Source of the DNA: Clostridia bacterium | GTDB lineage: Bacteria > Bacillota > Clostridia > Oscillospirales > CAG-272 | NCBI GenBank assembly: GCA_017958705.1 | Contig: JAGDCE010000081.1 | Location: 1 to 25,714, forward strand | Length of the DNA stretch: 25,714 nt | Reading direction: 5' to 3' | Notes under the pieces: generated by a model | What the model was told of the DNA's origin: nothing | What the model saw: only the letters and a program-made list of their open reading frames with translations | Databases searched by the model: none | Part shown: positions 14,592-21,362 of the stretch, in pieces | How positions within the stretch are numbered: the first letter of the stretch is position 1 | Layout: each line of letters starts with the position of its first letter | Position numbers and translations under genes: made by a program

Positions 14592-17500
14592 TGAGCATGG
14601 AATGGACCGATGCGCAGAGAGCGGCGATTGATCTGCCGCGACGCGACGTTCTCGTGGCGGCCGCCGCCGGATCCGGCAAGACGGCGACTCTTACCGAACG
14701 CGTACTGCTTACCGTCTGCCGCGAAAAAGATCCGGTGGACATCAACCGGCTCCTCATACTCACGTATACTGAAAAGGCGGCTGAAGAGCTGCGCGTGAGG
14801 ATCAGGAACAAGCTCGCCGCCGAGTCTGAAAAGGACCCCGGCAACGGCAGGATCAGAAGACAGCTTTCGCTTCTGCCGTCGGCTTCGGTCAGCACGATCC
14901 ACTCGTTTTACGGCAGGGTGATACGCGAGGGCGGACCGTCGCTCGGTCTGCCGCCGAAGCTCCGCACGATCACGCCGGAGGAATCCGGCATGATAAAGCG
15001 CCGCGTTATGAACGACGTGATCGACGCGGCGTACGAGAACGGTGGCGGCGCGTACGACGCCGCGGAGCTGTTCGAGACGTTTGAAAAAACGCGCCCGGGC
15101 GAGGCGCTCACCGACGTTCTGCTCGAGCTGTACGACGAGGTCACCTCTTATCCGGAATTCATCGGGTTCTATGACGTCTGCCGCAGAAAATGCGAGGCGG
15201 CGGCGGAGGATTTTACCTCGTCTGAATATTACGCATACATACGCGAGGACGGTCTGCGCCGGGTCGGCGCGATGCTTGACCGGATCTGCGAATTCGACGC
15301 GGAATTTTGCGGCGACGATCTGTACTGCGCCAAATACCGCCCGAAGATACTGTCGTACGAAACCTATCTGAAGCGCGCGGCGGCGGCGCTGCGCGGCGGT
15401 TACGCCGACGCGTACGCGTTTTTCCGCGAGGCTCCGGAGATCACGGCGTTTTCACGCGTCAGCGGCGATCCGCCGTTCAAAGATCCGGCGAAAAAGCTCT
15501 GCGTAAATCTTGACAAACGTATTTCGGCGATAGCCGACGGATTTTCGTTCTGCCCGGAAGATACGGCGATGATCTGCCGCGACACCGCGGCGCTCTGCGG
15601 CGGCATATACGAATTTCTGCGCCGCTTCGACGAGGCGTTATCGGCGGAAAAACTCGAGGCCGCGGTCATAGATTTCGCCGATATGGAGCGGATCGCGTAC
15701 AGGCTGATCTGCGAGGGCGACGGCTCCGTCGCGCGCAGGCTGGCGGAAAAATACGACGAGCTTTACATCGACGAATACCAGGACGTCAACGCCATCCAGG
15801 ACGCGATCTTCGCCGCGCTCGGCAGGAACAACAGATTCATGGTCGGCGACGTTAAGCAGTCGATCTATTCGTTCCGCGGCTCCGATCCGACGATCTTCTC
15901 GGCGTACAGGAAAAAATTCAAGCCGTACGACGGCGAAGATCCCGGACCGTCCGTGATCTTTCTGTCGGAGAACTTCAGATGCGGAAAGCCCGTCATCGAC
16001 TTCACGAACGAAGTATTCGCCGGCGTGTTCGGCTCCGGCGGCCCCGTGCCGTACGAAAAGAGCGACGCGCTCGTCTTCGGAAAGAAGTGCGGCGTGCCCG
16101 GAGACGTGCCGGTTCAGGTGCGTATTTTCCCGGGCGGCACCGCGGAGGACGAGGCGAGATATGCCGCGAACGAAATAAAGAAACTGCTAAGATACGGCAG
16201 AAAAGACGACGGCGGCAGGATGACCCCGTCCGATATCGCCGTGCTATGCCGCAGCGGCGATACGTGTCAGGTGGCTGAAAAGGTATTCACGGAAGCCGGG
16301 CTCGGCTGCGTAAACACCTCCGATAAAAGCTTTTTCGACTCCGCCGAGGTGCTGCTCGCCGTGTCGCTGCTGTCGGCGATCGACAACCCGGTACGCGACG
16401 TGCCGCTCGCCGCGGTGATGAAAAGCCCGGTGTTCGGATTTTCGCTCGACGAGCTCGCGCGGATACGGCTCCACACGCCCGACGGCCCGCTGATAGACGC
16501 CGTGCGCGCGTACGCCGAAGACGAGGACGACGCGAAATGCGCGCAGATGCTCTCGCGCCTCGACAGGTTCAGATATCTGAGCCGTACGACCCGCGTCGAC
16601 AAATTCATCCGCCGCCTGTTAAAGGAAACGTCGCTTTACGCGGCGATCTGCGGCGAAGACGACGGCGTCCCGCCCGAAGACAGACGCGCGAACCTCGAAA
16701 CGCTGTGCGAGTTGGCGAGAGATTACGAATCCGGTTCGTTCAAAGGCTTATACGGCTTCGTGTCGTATTGCGCCGAGCTCATCGCACAGCAGAAATCGTC
16801 CGGCGTCGCGGCGGATCCGTCCGGCCGCGTGACAGTGCAGACGATCCACGGCTCGAAAGGCCTCGAATATTCCGCGGTGTTCGTGCTCGGATGCGACCGC
16901 AAGTTCAACAGCGAGCACAGCAGAAAGAGCATAATCGCCGACAGAAAGCTCGGTCTCGGCATCCGCGTCAAGGACGCGGACGGCGCCGTGAGAGTCGGTC
17001 CCGTCTACCGCGCCGCCGTGATAAAACGGAACAACGACGGCGTGCGCGACGAGGCGTGCCTGTTCTACGTGGCGCTGACGCGCGCGAAAAAGTATCTTTT
17101 CGTGACGGCAAGCCCGAAAGACGAGCCGGAATTCAAAGGCGGCGCGACCGCGGACGACGTTTACAACTGTCACAGCTTTCTCGATTTCCTCACCGTTTCG
17201 CTTGACGGTAACGGCGGATCCTACGCGATAGGATACGGTCCCGCGGACGAAGAAGAGGAGACGGAGACGGCGGCCGCGACCGCGGCGGAGACCGCCGCGG
17301 CAGATCCCGAAAGGCTGGAAGAGCTTAAGCGCATATACGAATACGAATACCCGTACGCCGAGGCGGCGAGACTGCCGAAAAAGGCGTCTGTGTCGTCGCT
17401 TTATCCGTCGTTCCTTGACGACGACGGCGATCATTTCGATCCGTTCGCCGACGACGGGGTGAAGCCGCTGATCCTGCCGGATTACGCCGAGGGCGAAAAA

Positions 17501-18046
17501 GAGGCGGACGCCGCCGCTCGCGGCACGGCCACGCACCTTTTTATGCAGTTCTGCGACTTCGAGTCGGCGAAGACCGACGCGCGCGCGGAAGCCGACAGGC
17601 TCGTCAGAATGAAATTCATAAAAGAAGACGCGAAAGAGCTGATCCGCTACGACGAGGTCGGACGGTTCTTTGACTCGCCGCTGTACGGCAGAATGAAGGC
17701 GGCGGTAGAATCGGGCAGACTTTTCTGCCGCGAATACCGCTTCAACGCCGAGCTCGACGCCGCCGGCTTCACGGAAGACGAAGAAAGAAAAAAAGCCCTG
17801 TCGGGCGAGAAGCTTCTCGTTCAGGGCGTCATCGACTGTTTCTTTGAGGAGGAGGACGGTTCGATAACCGTCGTTGACTACAAGACCGACCGCATCGGAT
17901 ACTCGGCAGAGGCGGTCGCGGGATTCGCCGACAGGCACAGACGTCAGCTCGGCTACTACACGACCGCGGTGAAGTCCATAGTCTGCACGGAAAACGTGTC
18001 AGCGGAGCTTTACTCGTTCTGCATCGGCAGATCGGTGAAATTATAA
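14591..18046 (+). CDS. addA: Helicase-exonuclease AddAB, AddA subunit
   Basis: About 1151 residues from the ATG at 14591, which overlaps the addB TGA by one base. The ATG at 14597 is an equally well-spaced alternative behind GAGGAG. UvrD/Rep-type helicase motifs are complete: AAAAGSGKTATLTERVL (Walker A 26-31), LTYTEKAAEELRVRI, TIHSFYGRVI, DEYQDVN near 394, GDVKQSIYSFRG near 419, LSENFRCGKPVIDF, TVQTIHGSKGLEY and YVALTRAKKYLFV. The C-terminal nuclease domain has ARGTATHLFMQF, LVQGVIDCFFEEEDG, VVDYKTDRIGY near 1095 and HRRQLGYYT. All catalytic residues I can check are present, so both strands should be cut by the AddAB pair. It is the last gene of the five-gene operon. No terminator follows, because ypsA converges on its stop codon. 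Confidence 0.96.
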   Translation: MSMEWTDAQRAAIDLPRRDVLVAAAAGSGKTATLTERVLLTVCREKDPVDINRLLILTYTEKAAEELRVRIRNKLAAESEKDPGNGRIRRQLSLLPSASVSTIHSFYGRVIREGGPSLGLPPKLRTITPEESGMIKRRVMNDVIDAAYENGGGAYDAAELFETFEKTRPGEALTDVLLELYDEVTSYPEFIGFYDVCRRKCEAAAEDFTSSEYYAYIREDGLRRVGAMLDRICEFDAEFCGDDLYCAKYRPKILSYETYLKRAAAALRGGYADAYAFFREAPEITAFSRVSGDPPFKDPAKKLCVNLDKRISAIADGFSFCPEDTAMICRDTAALCGGIYEFLRRFDEALSAEKLEAAVIDFADMERIAYRLICEGDGSVARRLAEKYDELYIDEYQDVNAIQDAIFAALGRNNRFMVGDVKQSIYSFRGSDPTIFSAYRKKFKPYDGEDPGPSVIFLSENFRCGKPVIDFTNEVFAGVFGSGGPVPYEKSDALVFGKKCGVPGDVPVQVRIFPGGTAEDEARYAANEIKKLLRYGRKDDGGRMTPSDIAVLCRSGDTCQVAEKVFTEAGLGCVNTSDKSFFDSAEVLLAVSLLSAIDNPVRDVPLAAVMKSPVFGFSLDELARIRLHTPDGPLIDAVRAYAEDEDDAKCAQMLSRLDRFRYLSRTTRVDKFIRRLLKETSLYAAICGEDDGVPPEDRRANLETLCELARDYESGSFKGLYGFVSYCAELIAQQKSSGVAADPSGRVTVQTIHGSKGLEYSAVFVLGCDRKFNSEHSRKSIIADRKLGLGIRVKDADGAVRVGPVYRAAVIKRNNDGVRDEACLFYVALTRAKKYLFVTASPKDEPEFKGGATADDVYNCHSFLDFLTVSLDGNGGSYAIGYGPADEEEETETAAATAAETAAADPERLEELKRIYEYEYPYAEAARLPKKASVSSLYPSFLDDDGDHFDPFADDGVKPLILPDYAEGEKEADAAARGTATHLFMQFCDFESAKTDARAEADRLVRMKFIKEDAKELIRYDEVGRFFDSPLYGRMKAAVESGRLFCREYRFNAELDAAGFTEDEERKKALSGEKLLVQGVIDCFFEEEDGSITVVDYKTDRIGYSAEAVAGFADRHRRQLGYYTTAVKSIVCTENVSAELYSFCIGRSVKL

Positions 18047-18538
18047 AACGAATATCACGTTCTTTCCGGCGTGCCGCGCCATCTCTACCGTGTTCTTTGT
18101 GCCCCCGGGCTGTATATCATGCCCGGGGCATATTGCTATCAGACCGTCGCAGCGCTGTACCATGAATCGGTTGCGCTCGTTGTAGAGCCGCCCGAACTCG
18201 GACGGGTCGGGACGGCGCTTGCACAGCACGATGCTGCCGTCGGCCGATTCAAGCACGCGGTCGTACAATTCAAGCTCCGCCCGCGGGATCGTGTCCCTGT
18301 GTCCGAGGAACGGCACGGCGCACCACAGCTCGATCCCGAGCTCTTCCCGAAGTCCGAGCACGGCGTCCGCCGCGATCAGGTCGGCGCCGTGACAGACTCC
18401 GGACATGAAGTATTTCACGCCGCGCTCCGCCTCGCCGCGAATAATCCCGGCGATCATCTCTTTAAGTTTTCCGGCACCGGGCTCGGGCGGCAGTTTCTCC
18501 GTCCTGTACCCGGTGAAAGCGAGCGAAACGTATCTCAT
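18041..18538 (-). CDS. YpsA-like SLOG-family protein (DUF1273)
   Basis: A 165-residue protein read from the ATG at 18538-18536, giving MRYVSLAFTGYR, the usual start of this family. An ATG further upstream at 18631 would add 31 residues of unrelated basic sequence and lie beyond the likely promoter. Recognisable segments are FTGYRTEKLP, the nucleotide-binding-like YFMSGVCHGADLIAADAVL and AICPGHDIQPGGTKNTVEMA. This is the SLOG Rossmann-like fold shared with YpsA, proposed to bind a nucleotide or related ligand. In Bacillus and Staphylococcus YpsA has been linked to cell division and stress, with the biochemical role unsettled. The gene converges on addA and shares six bases (TTATAA) with it. 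It is preceded by two perfect inverted repeats. Confidence 0.85.
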   Translation of the reverse strand: MRYVSLAFTGYRTEKLPPEPGAGKLKEMIAGIIRGEAERGVKYFMSGVCHGADLIAADAVLGLREELGIELWCAVPFLGHRDTIPRAELELYDRVLESADGSIVLCKRRPDPSEFGRLYNERNRFMVQRCDGLIAICPGHDIQPGGTKNTVEMARHAGKNVIFVL

Positions 18539-18568
18539 GACACTGACTTTAATCCTTATGCCTCGATC

Positions 18569-18585
18569 GTGCCGCGGCGCGGCAC
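18569..18585. promoter_or_regulatory. Perfect inverted repeat in the ypsA leader
   Basis: GTGCCGC, three-base loop, GCGGCAC. On the minus strand it lies 31 bases before the ypsA ATG and would form a strong hairpin in the untranslated leader. No T run follows it on either strand, so it is not a normal terminator. Confidence 0.5.
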
Positions 18586-18600
18586 CTGTCCTTCCTGCAA

Positions 18601-18630
18601 AGTATAACACCGCGGGGCGGTGTTTTTCCA
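18601..18630 (-). promoter_or_regulatory. Putative ypsA promoter with an 8-bp inverted repeat in its spacer (or plus-strand terminator)
   Basis: On the minus strand TGGAAA (18630-18625), an 18-base spacer and TATACT (18606-18601) form a moderate promoter. The spacer is almost filled by a perfect repeat, AACACCGC (18606-18613) and GCGGTGTT (18617-18624) around GGG. On the plus strand the same repeat ends in five T residues and could stop transcripts reading through from addA antisense to ypsA, before the next operon's promoter. Both uses may be true. Confidence 0.5.
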
Positions 18631-18681
18631 TATCAATTTATTAAATTTTATAAAATCGGGAAGAAACCTTACAAAAAAGTG

Positions 18682-18710
18682 TTGTACAGCGCCGATTTTT
18701 ATGATATAAT
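18682..18710 (+). promoter_or_regulatory. Promoter of the radical SAM operon
   Basis: TTGTAC (18682-18687), a 17-base spacer and a perfect TATAAT (18705-18710) with an extended -10 TGA directly before it. AGGAGG (18726-18731) and the ATG at 18737 follow closely. Confidence 0.8.
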
Positions 18711-18736
18711 GACAAAAGTAAAATCAGGAGGCCGCC

Positions 18737-20128
18737 ATGAAAGCATCAAAACGCGAGCTGCAATACGCAAAGCTCAAATTCAACGAGGTACATCATACGA
18801 CGCTGAATCCGGAAGGTCCGGGCGTCGTGCGCATACATCTCGTGCCGCCCGCGATCAAAGGTAAAGAGATACCGGCGAGCGCGGCGATAATAAACGGTCA
18901 GGATATCGTTCCCGTAAACGTTTCGTGGAGCATTCTTCTGACCGAGCTTATAGAGCAGATAAACGAATACAGCGGACGTCCGATAAATCAGAAGGACGCC
19001 GACGACATAGTCGAAAAAACTTGCGCGTCGGTGCGCCGCGTCGACCGCTTCACGTCGAAGAAGCGTCTCAGAAACGATATTTACCGGATCATGAATTCGC
19101 TCAGCCGCATAGCGCGCGGGCAGATCCCGGACGAGGCGATCGGATATACAGAACTGCGCGATTACGCGCAGTACATGAAAGCGCCGCACAGGATGGATCT
19201 GATGGTCAGCGCGATGACGAAGGACGGCGCCTGGCACTGCAACCAGAGGTGCGTCCACTGCTACGCCGCGGGACAGGTCAGGTCTGACGAAGAAGAACTG
19301 CCCACGGAGGCATGGAAGCGCATAATCGACAAATGCCGCGCGATCGGCGTGCCGCAGGTCACGTTCACCGGCGGCGAGCCGACGATGAGGGACGATATCT
19401 TCGAGCTGATCCACTACGCGAGATGGTTCATAACGCGGCTGAACACTAACGGGCTCAAACTTACCGAACAGTACTGTGAAAACCTCAAAAAATCGGCGCT
19501 CGACAGCGTGCAGATCACGTTTTACAGCTCCGACAGGGAGGTTCATAACCGCCTCGTCGGCGTCGACGGCTACGACAAAACGCTTGACGGCATCAAAAAC
19601 GCGCTCGCCTGCGGGCTGAGCCTCAGCATCAACACGCCGCTCTGCACGCTTAACGCAGATTACGTGAAGACACTGCAGTTTTTGCACGAGCTCGGCGTGA
19701 TATACGTCACCTGCTCGGGCCTTATAACGACCGGCAACGCGAGGACAAACGAGTCCGAGTCGCTTCAGCTCGACCGCGCGTCGATGAGCGCGATACTGAC
19801 CGATGCGGTGAAATACTGCCACGAAAACGGCATGGAGATAAGCTTCACGTCGCCCGGCTGGGTCGACGACGGACTTTGCCGCGATCTCGGCATAAGCACG
19901 CCCGGCTGCGGCGCGTGCCTGTCGAACATGGCGATAACTCCGGGAGGCGGCGTCGTGCCGTGCCAGAGCTGGCTCTCCGACGAGCCGCTCGGCGATTTCC
20001 TGAACGACGAATGGGAGAGCATCTGGAATTCGGAAAGATGCGCGGAAAGACGCGGATTTTCCGCGACCGCGCGCTTTGAATGCCCGCTCCGTGTGATGAA
20101 GGGAAGGGGTGAGAGAAGTGAAAAATAA
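18737..20128 (+). CDS. Radical SAM protein with C-terminal SPASM-like cysteine cluster
   Basis: A 463-residue protein starting at an ATG five bases after AGGAGG. The first 150 residues are an unassigned N-terminal domain. The radical SAM cluster motif is C168-x3-C172-x2-C175 (WHCNQRCVHCY), followed by TFTGGEPTMRD (211-215 region) for SAM binding. Near the C-terminus further cysteines occur in GLCRDLG, PGCGAC (about 391-394), VVPCQSW and FECPLR. This resembles the SPASM or twitch regions that hold auxiliary iron-sulfur clusters in peptide-modifying radical SAM enzymes. The next gene overlaps its 3' end by 11 bases and encodes a membrane protein with a (Cys-Ala)6 tail, so that tail is the obvious candidate substrate. 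That link is inference from gene order; other radical SAM chemistry cannot be excluded. Confidence 0.85.
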   Translation: MKASKRELQYAKLKFNEVHHTTLNPEGPGVVRIHLVPPAIKGKEIPASAAIINGQDIVPVNVSWSILLTELIEQINEYSGRPINQKDADDIVEKTCASVRRVDRFTSKKRLRNDIYRIMNSLSRIARGQIPDEAIGYTELRDYAQYMKAPHRMDLMVSAMTKDGAWHCNQRCVHCYAAGQVRSDEEELPTEAWKRIIDKCRAIGVPQVTFTGGEPTMRDDIFELIHYARWFITRLNTNGLKLTEQYCENLKKSALDSVQITFYSSDREVHNRLVGVDGYDKTLDGIKNALACGLSLSINTPLCTLNADYVKTLQFLHELGVIYVTCSGLITTGNARTNESESLQLDRASMSAILTDAVKYCHENGMEISFTSPGWVDDGLCRDLGISTPGCGACLSNMAITPGGGVVPCQSWLSDEPLGDFLNDEWESIWNSERCAERRGFSATARFECPLRVMKGRGERSEK

Positions 20129-21362
20129 GAAAACGATCGCGATCTTCATCGTGCTCTGCGCGGTGATCTCGCTTATCCTTTGCTCGGGCGTCAGCGCCGC
20201 GGATCTTGACGAGATAGTCGGATACGAGATCACGGTTGACGTAAATGAAGACGCAACGCTTACCATGGTCTACATGATCGACTGGAAAGTGCTCGATTCG
20301 ACGTCCGAAGGCCCGCTGTCCTGGGTGCAGGTCGGCATACCGAACAATCACTACGTCTCATACAGACCTCTGACCGAGACGATCGACGACATATCGTTCT
20401 CCTCGTCGTCGGGCGCTCATCTGCGCATAGATCTCGACCGTGAATACCACGCGGGCGAGACGGTGCGCTTCGCGTTCGAACTCGTGCAGGATTATATGTA
20501 CGACATGAACGTCGTGACGGAGGGCTATACCGTATATACGTTCACGCCCGGCTGGTTCGACGATATAAAAGTCGACAGGCTCGTGATAAAATGGAACAAC
20601 AGCGGAGTCGACAGCTTCAGCCCGGCCTGCGAGGTCGGCCCCGACGGCTATAACGTCTGGGAAACTTCACTCGACCGCGGCGAGAGGTTCACCGTCCGCG
20701 TGTCTTATCCGAACGAGGCGTTCTCGTTCAGCGAGGACAAAAGCACGGACGGCAACGGCGAATACAGCGGCGGCAACGGCCTGATCGAGGGGATCGCGAG
20801 CGTCATAGGCGGCTCTTTCACGCTGCTTCTGATAGCTTTGCCGATCGCGCTGCCGATACTGATCGGCGCGCTGTCGTATAAGAAGACCGCGAACTTCGGC
20901 ACGGAGAAGAAGATCACGCGTACGAAGGTCGAATATTATCCCAACTGTCCCGGCTGCGGCGCGGCGCGCCCGGAGGGCAAGGACAACTGCGAATACTGCG
21001 GCAGAAGCTTCATAAAGAGCGAGGAGAAGATCGAGGAAAAGGACATCCCGAAGGAAGAATCGGATATCCTGGGCAAGAACACGGACGGAACGTACCGTTA
21101 TTCGTCGTCGCCCAACACATATCTGCGTGTCAGAGTCATAAACGTTCCGGTCGTCACCAGGACGAGATCGTCCTCGTCGTTCTTCAGCTCCGGTTCCGGT
21201 CACAGCTCATGCGCGCACAGCTCGTGCGCCTGCGCCTGCGCGTGTGCCTGCGCCTGCGCCGGCGGCGGACGCGCCGGATGCACGGAAAAGGATTTCTACA
21301 ACACCGGCGTGAAACTCAGATATTTCGAGAACACGAAGAACAAAAAAACTCTGAAAAAATGA
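20118..21362 (+). CDS. Membrane protein with zinc ribbon and Cys-Ala repeat tail (DUF2207-like N-terminus), candidate radical SAM substrate
   Basis: 414 residues from the GTG at 20118, chosen because AAGGGGTGAG precedes it and it gives a clean signal peptide (KNKKTIAIFIVLCAVISLILCSG). A GTG nine bases earlier is possible. Order of parts: an exported beta-rich domain (about 30-225) with features of DUF2207-type proteins; one transmembrane segment near 235-257 (FTLLLIALPIALPILIGAL); a zinc ribbon CPGCGAARPEGKDNCEYCG (about 278-296); a Ser-rich stretch; then HSSCAHSSC and a perfect (Cys-Ala)6 run (370-381) ending AGGGRAGCTEKDFYN. With a cleaved signal peptide and one membrane span, the ribbon and the tail face the cytoplasm, where a radical SAM enzyme could act. 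The tail holds eight cysteines. Its function is unknown. Confidence 0.75.
   Translation: MKNKKTIAIFIVLCAVISLILCSGVSAADLDEIVGYEITVDVNEDATLTMVYMIDWKVLDSTSEGPLSWVQVGIPNNHYVSYRPLTETIDDISFSSSSGAHLRIDLDREYHAGETVRFAFELVQDYMYDMNVVTEGYTVYTFTPGWFDDIKVDRLVIKWNNSGVDSFSPACEVGPDGYNVWETSLDRGERFTVRVSYPNEAFSFSEDKSTDGNGEYSGGNGLIEGIASVIGGSFTLLLIALPIALPILIGALSYKKTANFGTEKKITRTKVEYYPNCPGCGAARPEGKDNCEYCGRSFIKSEEKIEEKDIPKEESDILGKNTDGTYRYSSSPNTYLRVRVINVPVVTRTRSSSSFFSSGSGHSSCAHSSCACACACACACAGGGRAGCTEKDFYNTGVKLRYFENTKNKKTLKK
21225..21260 (+). repeat. Six tandem TGCGCC-type hexamers encoding (Cys-Ala)6
   Basis: Six Cys-Ala codon pairs in a row. Four are TGCGCC, one TGCGCG and one TGTGCC, so the DNA is slightly degenerate while the peptide is perfect. 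This suggests selection on the protein as well as possible slippage at the DNA level. Confidence 0.85.
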
